Source: Ewingella allii | GTDB taxonomy: Bacteria; Pseudomonadota; Gammaproteobacteria; Enterobacterales; Enterobacteriaceae | Direction of reading: 5' to 3' | Length of the DNA stretch: 64,000 bases | Assembly: GCF_044430645.1 (NCBI RefSeq) | Contig: NZ_JAWUDN010000002.1 | Location: 310,001-374,000 of the forward strand | Part shown: positions 41,905-48,834 of the stretch, piece by piece | Numbering within the stretch: the first letter of the stretch is position 1 | Layout of the letters: each line of letters starts with the position of its first letter | Position numbers and translations under genes: made by a program | The notes under the pieces: generated by a model | The model's database searches: none | What the model was told of the DNA's origin: nothing | The model's input: the letters and a program-made list of their open reading frames with translations, nothing else

Positions 41905-42459
41905 ATGCAAATTCGCCAGATCTATCAGGATGACAATATTGAGATCCGTGTCGCCACGGAACTGGAAGCTCAGCTTCATTTCGATGCGATCAGTGACTCT
42001 GTAAAAGAAATCGGCGCGTGGGAAGGTTGGTGCACTGAGCATTACGCACTGAAAGATAGCCGCAAATATTTGCTGGAATGCGCAGAAAAGCAGCTTCGCG
42101 GCGTGGAATATAACTTCTGCATTTTTGATCGCCACAGCGGGCAAATAGTGGGCGCGGTGAGCGTGAACCGTATCAATACTGATTACAAATTTGGCAATGT
42201 TGGCTACTGGATCCGCAGCGGCTTTACGGGTAAATCATTGGCCACTATCGCGGCGAAAGCGGCGGCCTATTTTGCATTTAATAAGCTGGGCCTCACCCGC
42301 GTGGAAATCGTCGCCATGGAGGAAAATCTGCGTAGCCGCCGCGTTGCCGAAAAGCTTGGCGCCGTCTCTGAAGGCCTGCACCGCAATCGTCTCTACTATC
42401 ACGGCCAGCCGCGGAACGCCTGGATGTATTCATTAATACCCAGTGACTTAACCGACTGA
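41905..42459 (+). CDS. GNAT N-acetyltransferase (RimJ/RimL-like)
   Basis: The 184-aa protein has the acetyl-CoA fold: a strand-rich core with GNVGYWIRSGFTGKSLATIAAKAAAYFAFNKLGLTRVEI-type motif A/B (the GKSLAT loop near residue 114 contacts CoA) and the late motif ENLRSRRVAEKLGA. It ends with the RLYYHGQPRNAWMYSLI pattern of RimL-like enzymes, which acetylate protein N-termini or amine compounds. ATG 41905 follows CAGGAG. Its substrate cannot be told, and it lies among unrelated genes. Confidence 0.87.
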   Translation: MQIRQIYQDDNIEIRVATELEAQLHFDAISDSVKEIGAWEGWCTEHYALKDSRKYLLECAEKQLRGVEYNFCIFDRHSGQIVGAVSVNRINTDYKFGNVGYWIRSGFTGKSLATIAAKAAAYFAFNKLGLTRVEIVAMEENLRSRRVAEKLGAVSEGLHRNRLYYHGQPRNAWMYSLIPSDLTD

Positions 42460-42506
42460 ATAAATTAAAAATTACCCCCTGCGAATAACTAGGATAAGGC
42501 ATCAAA

Positions 42507-43352
42507 ATGAGCTCTTCTGCACATACTGTTTCAACCGAATGGCTGGCAAAAAACCTCAATGCGCCGGACGTGGTGATCATCGACTGTAGCAAATCCAAAC
42601 CGGGTATCACGCCGCCGATTGATTTCCACGGTAGGTATCTTGAATCACATATTCCGGGCGCAATTTATGTCGAAGTCGACAGCATTTCTGACTGCACCAC
42701 CGGCCTGCCGCATATGATGCCAACCGCCGAGGAATTTGCCGCGTCGATGAGCCGTTTAGGCATCGCTGACACCCAAACCATCATCCTTTATGACGAAGGC
42801 GATCTGTTCTCCGCACCCCGCGTTTGGTGGATGTTGACCAGCTTCGGCGCGAAAACCGTGCGCGTGCTGGATGGCGGATTTAATGCCTGGAAAGCCGAGG
42901 GCCGCCCAACCCAGAGTGGTGAAATTGTTCGCGTCCCGAGCACCTTTAACGCCAAGCTGATTCGCCCGGTGGTGGTTAACTCCCAGCAAGTTATGGACTC
43001 ATTGGGCAAGGTGCAAATCATCGACGCGCGCTCGCTAGGCCGTTTCAAAGCAGAGCAGCCGGAGCCTCGTCCGGGCCTGCACGGCGGCCATATCCCCGGC
43101 AGCCTGAGCGTGCCTTTTACGGAGCTGACGCAAAATGGCCATTTGAAGTCGCCACAGGAGCTGAAAGCCACCTTTGAGCGTCTGGGCGTTGACCTGAATA
43201 AACCGGTTATCACCAGCTGCGGCTCCGGCGTGACTGCCGCCGCACTGGCGTTTGGGCTGGATTCGCTCGGCGTGAAGGATGTCATGCTGTATGACGGCTC
43301 ATGGGCCGAATGGGGCAGCATCGACGAAGACTACCCTATCGAAACCCACTAA
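42507..43352 (+). CDS. SseA-like thiosulfate/3-mercaptopyruvate sulfurtransferase
   Basis: The protein has two tandem rhodanese domains (about residues 8-140 and 155-280) in 281 aa, the length of E. coli SseA. The catalytic cysteine is C238 in SCGSGVTAA. This loop, with Gly-Ser-Gly-Val-Thr, is the 3-mercaptopyruvate type; thiosulfate enzymes have basic residues there. Conserved HIPGAIYVE and RPGLHGGHIPGS repeats mark each domain. The product transfers sulfur from 3-mercaptopyruvate to cyanide or thiols. It could be a second copy beside a true sseA elsewhere. A strong terminator follows. Confidence 0.88.
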   Translation: MSSSAHTVSTEWLAKNLNAPDVVIIDCSKSKPGITPPIDFHGRYLESHIPGAIYVEVDSISDCTTGLPHMMPTAEEFAASMSRLGIADTQTIILYDEGDLFSAPRVWWMLTSFGAKTVRVLDGGFNAWKAEGRPTQSGEIVRVPSTFNAKLIRPVVVNSQQVMDSLGKVQIIDARSLGRFKAEQPEPRPGLHGGHIPGSLSVPFTELTQNGHLKSPQELKATFERLGVDLNKPVITSCGSGVTAAALAFGLDSLGVKDVMLYDGSWAEWGSIDEDYPIETH

Positions 43353-43370
43353 AACGTGGCTGTTCGTGAC

Positions 43371-43405
43371 AATAAAAAAACCGGACTCTGAGGTCCGGTT
43401 TTTTA
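43371..43405. terminator. bidirectional terminator after the sulfurtransferase gene
   Basis: AAAAACCGGAC and GTCCGGTTTTTT form a stem around a six-base loop, with A7 and T6 runs on either side. It serves the sulfurtransferase gene and the converging PhnD-like gene. Confidence 0.92.
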
Positions 43406-43419
43406 TTGCATGAAGAGAT

Positions 43420-44211
43420 TTAGAGCTGGCTCACGCCAAGCTGCAAGGCGGCATCTCGCATCTGGTGAATCACCTGATACTCCTCGCGCGGCAGTACCGT
43501 AAAACCTTTGATAAGCAGCTTTTCGCACAGCACCTGATTCTCAGGAGCGGCGATAGTTTGAGTCACGGCGTGCCGCAAAATGCTGAGCATCTCCGGCGAA
43601 GTTGACGCCGAAGTGATCAGCGGCAAACCCGGCGCCGCGGCCGTCTGGCCGATAATGCTCAACCCCTCGACTTCCTGTGGAACATAGCGGCGCAGCAGTT
43701 CCAGTGTCACGCAATCTATGGCAGCAATATCGGCACGCCCCTGCTGAACGGCAGCCAGTGAGTGGCGGTGGCCGCCGGTTTCCAGCCTGTCGCCAAAGAA
43801 CTTTCCATTCTCAGCCAGTGGCGCAATCAAAGCTCGCAGGCTGTTAAAACCTGACTGCGAGTCAGTGCTGTTGAACGCCACGGTCCGGCCGCGAAAATCG
43901 GCCAGAGTAGCTTGGCTATCTTCAGCGCGAGCCAGAAGAAAACTGCGATAATAAGGCCCATTACAGCCCGGCGCGCTGTAATTGAAGGTCCCAATCAGTT
44001 GGACCTGAGGCAAAAACTCGACCAGCGGAAAACCACAGGTCTGGCTAAGCAGCAAATCCTTCTCCTGCCAGTGCCCGAGAAGGCGATCGGGCCACTCAAG
44101 TTTAGCGGGAAGAAAGTCCAAACCGGAGGCCACTAACTTGTCGCGAAGCGCCTGCCAAAATTGTTCGACGTCATTGAGCTCTACGCCATACATCGGCAAT
44201 GAAACCAGCAT
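43420..44211 (-). CDS. PhnD-like substrate-binding-fold protein without signal peptide
   Basis: The 263-aa protein has the PhnD/phosphonate-binding layout: QTCGFPLVEFLPQVQLIGTFNY in lobe 1, TVAFNSTDSQSGFNSLRALI (the anion-binding Ser-X-Ser-Gly loop) and GRADIAAIDCVTLELL in lobe 2. No signal peptide or lipobox precedes MLVSLPMYGVELND, so it should stay in the cytosol. No permease or ATPase gene is near. It begins 16 bases after the desaturase stop and is translated from ATG 44211 with AGGAG, so it forms an operon with the desaturase. A sensor or carrier role is possible but unproven. Confidence 0.78.
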   Translation of the reverse strand: MLVSLPMYGVELNDVEQFWQALRDKLVASGLDFLPAKLEWPDRLLGHWQEKDLLLSQTCGFPLVEFLPQVQLIGTFNYSAPGCNGPYYRSFLLARAEDSQATLADFRGRTVAFNSTDSQSGFNSLRALIAPLAENGKFFGDRLETGGHRHSLAAVQQGRADIAAIDCVTLELLRRYVPQEVEGLSIIGQTAAAPGLPLITSASTSPEMLSILRHAVTQTIAAPENQVLCEKLLIKGFTVLPREEYQVIHQMRDAALQLGVSQL

Positions 44212-44226
44212 GCGATACTCCTAAAT

Positions 44227-45243
44227 TCAATATTCCTGACGGACCTGTTGCTGATAATCATAGCCGCTGAACACCTCAGGCGCATCCGGCTGCCCGGGTG
44301 CCAGAGGGTGGATTTCAACATGAATCGGTTTCAGCGCGTGCTCATTTAGCCACTGAGAATAGCCTTCCACCAAAAAGCCTTCGCTGCGCTGAATGTAGGC
44401 TTCTCTTTCAGCCAGATACACCTTACGCAAGGCATACCATGGCAGACCGGGTAAGTCATGATGCACCAGATGGTAATTGAGATTGAGGAACAGCAAACGC
44501 CAGCCGAAACCCGCCTCATTCAGCGTGGAGCGAGCCTCCGGCGCTTCGTGAGCGCGGTGTTCGAAGAAAGAGCGCAGCTTGGTTAAACTCAGCGCAGGGT
44601 AACTAACCGCAATGACGAAATAAACTGGCGACAAGCCGCGAAGGCTCATCCAGTACAGCAGCGCTGCAAGCATCGCGATATGAATCACCCACATCGCGAT
44701 GGTTTTTATCTCGCCTTTAAACAGAGCCATCAACGCGCCGGAAAGCGTGGCGTAGATATCCAGCAGCGGGCCGACAATCATCCGCCCCGGCAGAGTATTG
44801 CGCAGCTTAATCACGGCAACAAACCACGCGGGGAATCGCTCCCAGCGCGCGCGGGTAAAGTAGTAACCTTCAGGATCGTCTTCCGGCAAAGTGAGGTGGT
44901 CATTGCGATGATGATGCAAATGCGAGTCACGGTATAAACCGTACGGATACCAAACCGCCAAGGGCAAGGTGCCAAACAGCTGGTTCAGCCAGGCTTTGCG
45001 GGTCGGATGGCCGTGGATCAACTCATGCTGTAACGACATATACCAAGTAGTAAACAGCACCAATAGAGGTGTCGCCACCCACGCGCCCAGCGTTTGCCAG
45101 AAATAAACCACGGCGAACCAACCGCTGTAAACTGTCACCATCAATATCCATGTCGGCATTTCCAGCCGCCACCACCACGCCTGCGAAAGCTGGTGAATAT
45201 CGGCTCGTTGTCGAGCATGAAGATAATGAGAAGTCGAAGACAT
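44227..45243 (-). CDS. membrane fatty acid desaturase family protein
   Basis: The 338-aa membrane protein has the three histidine boxes that bind the di-iron centre: HELIHGH (residues 73-79), HLHHHRNDH (108-116) and HLVHHDLPG near residue 265. Four to six hydrophobic segments surround them. I start at ATG 45243 (MSSTSHYLHARQ); the alternative is a TTG ten codons upstream. E. coli has no such enzyme; its unsaturated fatty acids come from FabA/FabB. The protein could desaturate or hydroxylate acyl chains or sterol-like and carotenoid-like substrates. It is first in a two-gene operon with the PhnD-like protein. Confidence 0.85.
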   Translation of the reverse strand: MSSTSHYLHARQRADIHQLSQAWWWRLEMPTWILMVTVYSGWFAVVYFWQTLGAWVATPLLVLFTTWYMSLQHELIHGHPTRKAWLNQLFGTLPLAVWYPYGLYRDSHLHHHRNDHLTLPEDDPEGYYFTRARWERFPAWFVAVIKLRNTLPGRMIVGPLLDIYATLSGALMALFKGEIKTIAMWVIHIAMLAALLYWMSLRGLSPVYFVIAVSYPALSLTKLRSFFEHRAHEAPEARSTLNEAGFGWRLLFLNLNYHLVHHDLPGLPWYALRKVYLAEREAYIQRSEGFLVEGYSQWLNEHALKPIHVEIHPLAPGQPDAPEVFSGYDYQQQVRQEY

Positions 45244-45320
45244 AACGGCGCGCCAGAAGAAAAGATGCGGCAATTATCAGGTAGCGGAAAAGGTTAGTTA
45301 AGCGACTAATAACGCTTTGA

Positions 45321-45339
45321 TTAGCAATTAAATTGCTAA
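45321..45339. promoter_or_regulatory. perfect 19-bp palindrome upstream of the desaturase gene
   Basis: TTAGCAATT-A-AATTGCTAA is a perfect inverted repeat 78 bases upstream of the desaturase start (minus strand) and about 55 bases before the start of the well-conserved part of the first hok unit (plus strand). It could be an operator for either. The second hok unit has a decayed, still partly palindromic, sequence at the same place (about 45912-45938), which slightly favours a link to hok. Confidence 0.45.
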
Positions 45340-45451
45340 AGCTGGAGAGTAAATAAACAGTTGTGGGATAGGTTGAGATTGATACACTTCACGCGGGTGC
45401 TCAGGATCTTTCTGTTCTGAGCAGCAGTCAAATTGATGTTGTAAGGCGCAG

Positions 45452-45500
45452 AAAGAGAAAAGCCCCGAATTGAGTAAATCAACCCGAGGCCACTCTTATG
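45452..45500 (-). ncRNA. Sok-like antisense RNA, first copy
   Basis: On the minus strand, opposite the hok leader, GCCTCG (45485-45490) and CGGGGC (45462-45467) form the closing stem of a short hairpin followed by TTTTCTCTTTC. Known Sok RNAs end with the same GGCCTCGGGTTGA... CGGGGCTTTT pattern. A candidate -10 box TATGTT (minus strand, 45507-45512) would start transcription near 45500. The RNA would pair with the leader and block translation of the leader frame and hok. Confidence 0.65.
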
Positions 45501-45557
45501 CCACACAACATAAAGGTAGCCTCTTACCCGCCGAAAGGCAAGGCAGCGGAGGCCGAG

Positions 45558-45710
45558 ATGCCGCAAAAACTGGTGTTAATCAGTCTGATTGTTATCTGCA
45601 TAACGCTTATTGCGTTTACGTGGATAACGCGTAGTTCGCTGTGCGAATTACGAGTCAAACAAGGAGACACGGAGGTTGCGGCCATCCTGGCTTACGAAGC
45701 CAAAAGGTAA
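45558..45710 (+). CDS. Hok/Gef-family type I toxin, first copy
   Basis: This 50-aa membrane toxin starts MPQKLVLISLIVICITLI, followed by FTWITRSSLCELRVKQG. Hok proteins have one membrane span, a conserved Cys in SLCE and a polar C-terminus, and depolarise the inner membrane when translated. The sequence closely follows the chromosomal HokA/HokE-type toxins of E. coli. In this copy an upstream ATG at 45498 reads in frame into hok, giving a possible 70-aa extended product. The peptide is identical in amino acids to that of the second copy, although the DNA differs. Confidence 0.9.
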   Translation: MPQKLVLISLIVICITLIAFTWITRSSLCELRVKQGDTEVAAILAYEAKR

Positions 45711-46047
45711 GGCAACCCAAGGGCGGGGCGCGATGCCCCGCCTCTTGGTTGTTGTTGTGCATCGATCTCTGAGCACCCTTCTACAATCTGCCGGTTAATA
45801 GGCTGGCAGACCTTCGAATTAGCTTTGAAGATCTTTCTATGCCGCCTCAATAATGCAGCTCAGCAGGCTTGAGTCCATTAACGAAAAAGCTTACCCGATC
45901 AGATAATAACCTTTTGATTATAAAATAAATTATCAAAGCAGAACAGCGAATAACACTTGTAGGATAGCTTGAGATTGATACACTTCGCGCGGGTGCTCAG
46001 GATCTTTCTGTTCTGAGCAGCAGTCAAATTGATGTTGTAAGGCGCGG

Positions 46048-46097
46048 AAAGAGAAAAGCCCCGAATTGAGTAAATCAACCCGAGGCCACTCTTATGT
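46048..46097 (-). ncRNA. Sok-like antisense RNA, second copy
   Basis: The sequence is the same as in the first copy over the hairpin (46058-46086) and T-rich tail. It differs near the likely 5' end, where the leader ATG region has been altered by a one-base insertion. Because the hairpin loops are identical, each Sok could repress both hok messages. Confidence 0.62.
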
Positions 46098-46231
46098 CCC
46101 AACAACATAAAGGTAGCCTCTTACCCGCCGAAAGGCAAGGCAGCGGAGGCCAAGATGCCACAAAAACTGGTGTTAATCAGTCTGATTGTTATCTGCATAA
46201 CGCTTATCGCGTTTACGTGGATAACGCGTAG
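46094..46231 (+). CDS. leader reading frame overlapping hok, second copy (mok-like)
   Basis: ATG 46094 opens a 45-codon frame that passes the hok start out of frame and stops at 46231 inside hok. It begins MSQQHKGSLLPAERQGSGG. In known hok systems a leader frame, mok, is translated first and couples translation to hok; Sok blocks it. Here it is the right kind of frame in the right place. In the first copy the equivalent ATG is in frame with hok instead, because that copy is one base shorter. It is a regulatory leader rather than a protein of known role. Confidence 0.5.
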   Translation: MSQQHKGSLLPAERQGSGGQDATKTGVNQSDCYLHNAYRVYVDNA

Positions 46232-46307
46232 TTCGCTGTGCGAATTACGAGTCAAACAAGGAGACACGGAGGTTGCGGCCATCCTGGCTTACGAAGCCAA
46301 AAGGTAA
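46155..46307 (+). CDS. Hok/Gef-family type I toxin, second copy
   Basis: The 50-aa protein is identical to that of the first copy, with silent changes (CCG to CCA in codon 2, ATT to ATC in codon 18). The membrane segment is about residues 5-23 and the Cys is in SLCE. ATG 46155 has the same weak GGAGGCCAAG upstream as expected for a message opened by processing. Conservation of the protein with drift at silent sites suggests selection on both copies or recent conversion. Confidence 0.9.
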   Translation: MPQKLVLISLIVICITLIAFTWITRSSLCELRVKQGDTEVAAILAYEAKR

Positions 46308-46415
46308 GGCAACCCAAGGGCGGGGCGCGATGCCCCGCCTCTTGGTGGTTGTTGTGCATCGATCTCTGAGCACCCTTCTACAATCTGCCGGTTAATAGGC
46401 TGGCAGACCTTCGAA

Positions 46416-47711
46416 TTAGCCTTGAAGATCTTTCTGTAGCACCTGAGTAAAGGTATCCATCGGGCAGAAACCTTGCTTGTCAGTTTCACATCCTTCAATT
46501 TGCAAAGTGACACGCTGCGGAGGGTTTTTCAGGCTCAATGACGTATTGTTGCGGATCTGCTTGGCCGTTGGATAAACGTACTCAATCTTCATCAGATCTT
46601 TGTCGGTTTTCTTGTCATGCCAGCGCTGGAACACAACGGCTCCGCTGATCGGCGTGCGTTCATATTGGCCCGGCAAGCTGTAGTCTTTGGTTTTCAGCGC
46701 CGCCAGCAATGAAGCGATATTGGAATCATGCCCAACCAGCAGTGCCAACTTGGCTTTTTGCGCCGACTGCTGATCTTCTGACTTCGCATCGTCCTTGTTT
46801 AAAGCCCCGGCGATGAAAGTGAGCAGCGGTTTTGCGGCATTGGCAGCAATCGCCGGTGAGCCGAAAAGCGTTTCATGATACATGTTTTTGATGGTTTCCA
46901 ACTGCGTCCACTGCTCGGAGGTTTTAATTTTCCCCCACGCCACGTCCTTCATTGGGAAACCTTCGTAATACTGCAGCATAAAGGCATCGGCCGCGCCGGT
47001 TCCCATACGCAGTGGCCCGGTGATCCCCGGCTCCTTGCCCTGAGTCAGCACAACAGTTGAGGGCTGAGAAGCCAAGTCACACTGTTTATCCTGCTTACAC
47101 ACTTTGGAGTTCTGGTAATCCATGATGTTTTGCAGCAATTGGTAATTCGGCTTGAGGCGCTGATTCAGGCCATCAATCCCGCCTTCACCGGCGTGCTGAT
47201 TAATCGAATTCAACGCGTCGGTTTTAAATTTGTCATTCACCTCGGCGGTGATAATCGGGTTGAATACCGGATCCATTTTGCCGATTTCAACACGGTTGAC
47301 CACGCTCAGATCGCAGCCTGGGAAAGCCCCGCTAATGAAGTGTTTAGCCGTATCAATAGTGCGCGGCAGGCTGTTGGCATAGGAGAATACTTGCCCCGCC
47401 GTTGGGCATTGCGCTGCCGGGACCAGCTGAGTTTTGGCCAGCCACGCGCGGAAATAATGCCCCATATGCTCTTCGACCTGCCCCCCTTTCGGCGTTAACA
47501 GGCCACCTTCAGTTTGCCATTTCGGCCAGGTGTGGGTAGTGGATTCGGCCAGCACATCACCGTAATTGACCAGAGGAGCGCGAATACCGTGACGGCTCAT
47601 AATCAACACTTGCTGCAACTCCAGTGACGAATTGGCGGCAAAAGATGGGGCAGACATTTGAAGCAAGCAGGCTAATGCTGTCAGTGCTAATACGCGGCGA
47701 GATTTTTTCAA
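46416..47711 (-). CDS. agp: periplasmic histidine acid phosphatase, glucose-1-phosphatase type
   Basis: Agp hydrolyses glucose 1-phosphate and some inositol phosphates in the periplasm. The motifs are RHGIRAPL with the nucleophilic His (H41 from the start used), LVGHDSNIASLLAAL with the proton donor Asp, and a C-terminus following E. coli Agp: FQRWHDKK, DLMKIEYVYPTAKQIRN and GFCPMDTF. I choose the TTG at 47711 because it has GAGGAT eight bases upstream and gives a standard signal peptide (KKSRRVLALTALACLLQMSAPSFA). An ATG 12 codons upstream (47747) has no good ribosome-binding site. RHGIRAP resembles AppA more than the RHNLRAP of Agp, so phytase-like activity is possible. Confidence 0.88.
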   Translation of the reverse strand: MKKSRRVLALTALACLLQMSAPSFAANSSLELQQVLIMSRHGIRAPLVNYGDVLAESTTHTWPKWQTEGGLLTPKGGQVEEHMGHYFRAWLAKTQLVPAAQCPTAGQVFSYANSLPRTIDTAKHFISGAFPGCDLSVVNRVEIGKMDPVFNPIITAEVNDKFKTDALNSINQHAGEGGIDGLNQRLKPNYQLLQNIMDYQNSKVCKQDKQCDLASQPSTVVLTQGKEPGITGPLRMGTGAADAFMLQYYEGFPMKDVAWGKIKTSEQWTQLETIKNMYHETLFGSPAIAANAAKPLLTFIAGALNKDDAKSEDQQSAQKAKLALLVGHDSNIASLLAALKTKDYSLPGQYERTPISGAVVFQRWHDKKTDKDLMKIEYVYPTAKQIRNNTSLSLKNPPQRVTLQIEGCETDKQGFCPMDTFTQVLQKDLQG

Positions 47712-47875
47712 TGGTTGATCCTCTGTGATTTCCTTGGCAATAGACATCCACCGTGGCCCAATCTATTGTTCAGATTAGTTCCAACGGTGAATTTGCAGCA
47801 TAGGGGAATACATCACAGCAGAGAGGGATCAAGGTCACATCAATCAGTTAATGTGACACTTTTATTACAGCCTTG

Positions 47876-48475
47876 TTAGAACTGATAACGCAGCCACGCA
47901 AAAAAGACGTTGCCGTTGTTGTAGGTCCCCGGAATATAGGTCGCCTGGAAGGTTAACTTGTTATAACCCACCGAGGCTAAAGGCAACACAATAGGTATGG
48001 GAATATAAGAATAATCATCCCGCGCCGTCACCGCCGCCGTATAACCCAACCCCAAGCGGAAGTTTTTATCTTGCGCCGGTTGCCATATTTTCTCATATCC
48101 ATAACCGCCTATTGGCTCCCATTTATTATGGGAATCTTTAAAGGCCATCAAATAGATACCGTGCCAGTCACCGTTTTCATCATAACGAGAAATACCATAA
48201 CCACCGCCCCAAGGGCGCTCGTTATATTTATCCGTTTTCTCTTTGTCATACGTAAGACGGTTATGCCAGGTAATAATGGGTAGATAGAGATCTTTGTTTG
48301 GAGAATCGTTCCAGGTGGTTGAGACGTCCTGAGTCCATGAGTCCCACCAGCCCATAAAGCCTGGTCTTTCTGGTGATGTAGCCTGTGCAGCCGGCTCAGC
48401 GCCAGCAAAAACGGTCACAGGTAGAATGCAGGATAATATCACTATCCATGATGTAATTTTTTTTGAAATAACCAT
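47876..48475 (-). CDS. pagP: lipid A palmitoyltransferase PagP
   Basis: PagP is an outer-membrane beta-barrel enzyme that moves a palmitate from phospholipid to lipid A, which helps resist cationic peptides. The 199-aa precursor has a signal peptide of about 25 residues (SKKITSWIVILSCILPVTVFAGAE). Family residues are seen in WNDSPNKDLYLPIITWHNR with the catalytic His, RPWGGGYG, GDWHGIYLMAFKDSH, and the last strand NNGNVFFAWLRYQF ending in an aromatic residue. The region between signal and barrel (about 15 residues) is longer than in E. coli (186 aa precursor). A possible PhoP site lies upstream. Confidence 0.93.
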   Translation of the reverse strand: MVISKKITSWIVILSCILPVTVFAGAEPAAQATSPERPGFMGWWDSWTQDVSTTWNDSPNKDLYLPIITWHNRLTYDKEKTDKYNERPWGGGYGISRYDENGDWHGIYLMAFKDSHNKWEPIGGYGYEKIWQPAQDKNFRLGLGYTAAVTARDDYSYIPIPIVLPLASVGYNKLTFQATYIPGTYNNGNVFFAWLRYQF

Positions 48476-48787
48476 TTAACTTAATACTCCCTTTATCCAA
48501 AGAGCATATTAGCAACAGATGGTTAAATAAGGTTTAAACACTGAGTTGTCGTTTTGTAAGGAAATATTCCAGAATCTAACAATCCAAAAACAGTGAGATA
48601 ATATTGAGATAAATCCTAGGCTTTAATAACTAAAAAAGCAGAGACACCTTATAGAAAACGATAAAAATTAACTTATCCATTAAAGAAAAGATGCTGAATA
48701 AACAATAAGTAATAACTTAGGATTAATACTATATCTGGATTCTTATCTGCTAGTGCTGTGTTTTTAAGCAAATACTTTTATCGAGCA
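48476..48787. other. AT-rich gene-free region upstream of pagP
   Basis: These 312 bases hold no supportable gene. The part next to pagP includes a candidate PhoP box (48520-48536). The rest, up to the purL terminator, is unusually AT-rich with many A and T tracts, typical of H-NS-bound accessory DNA. Confidence 0.5.
48520..48536 (+). promoter_or_regulatory. candidate PhoP box near pagP
   Basis: TGGTTA-AATAA-GGTTTA is a direct repeat with the 11-base period of PhoP boxes, (T/G)GTTTA-N5-(T/G)GTTTA, with one mismatch in the first half. It lies 45-61 bases upstream of the pagP start, in reverse orientation to the gene. pagP is a known PhoP target in enterobacteria. Confidence 0.4.
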
Positions 48788-48826
48788 CAAAAAACCGGAG
48801 GCAGAAGCACTCCGGTTTTCATTTTA
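48787..48826. terminator. intrinsic terminator of purL
   Basis: AACCGGAG and CTCCGGTT (48794-48818) pair around a short loop with A-rich and T-rich flanks. On the minus strand it ends in T6 soon after the purL stop. Confidence 0.88.
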
Positions 48827-48834
48827 ACTAACCA

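Larger units (their letters stand above)
45355..45838 (+). repeat. hok/sok unit, first tandem copy
   Basis: This stretch of about 484 bases is repeated at 45951-46435 with roughly a dozen differences. The unit contains a 5' segment, an antisense-RNA region, the hok frame, a GC-rich hairpin (45716-45748) and a 3' segment. GGGTGCTCAG at 45395-45404 is exactly complementary to CTGAGCACCC at 45769-45778, the long-range 5'-3' pairing (tac/fbi) that keeps full-length hok mRNA silent in known members. The right end includes the last codons of the neighbouring phosphatase gene as a remnant. Confidence 0.85.
45951..46435 (+). repeat. hok/sok unit, second tandem copy
   Basis: This is the second copy of the unit at 45355-45838, offset by 596-597 bases. 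The complementary GGGTGCTCAG (45991-46000) and CTGAGCACCC (46366-46375) are both intact. Its right end runs into the true 3' end of the phosphatase gene, so this copy is in the original context and the first copy probably arose from it by tandem duplication. Confidence 0.85.

Noticed and set aside
43420..44211. Phosphonate ABC importer component
   Set aside because: There is no signal peptide and no permease or ATPase gene nearby; the fold alone does not make it part of a transporter.
45336..45566. Antisense protein frame across the hok leader (also at 45899-46108)
   Set aside because: Both copies are the minus strand of the hok leader, which is explained by the Sok antisense RNA; there is no ribosome-binding site and the frame crosses non-coding RNA structure.
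45498..45710. Separate 70-aa membrane protein in the first hok unit
   Set aside because: It is the leader ATG reading in frame into hok after a one-base change; the 50-aa Hok frame is the gene.
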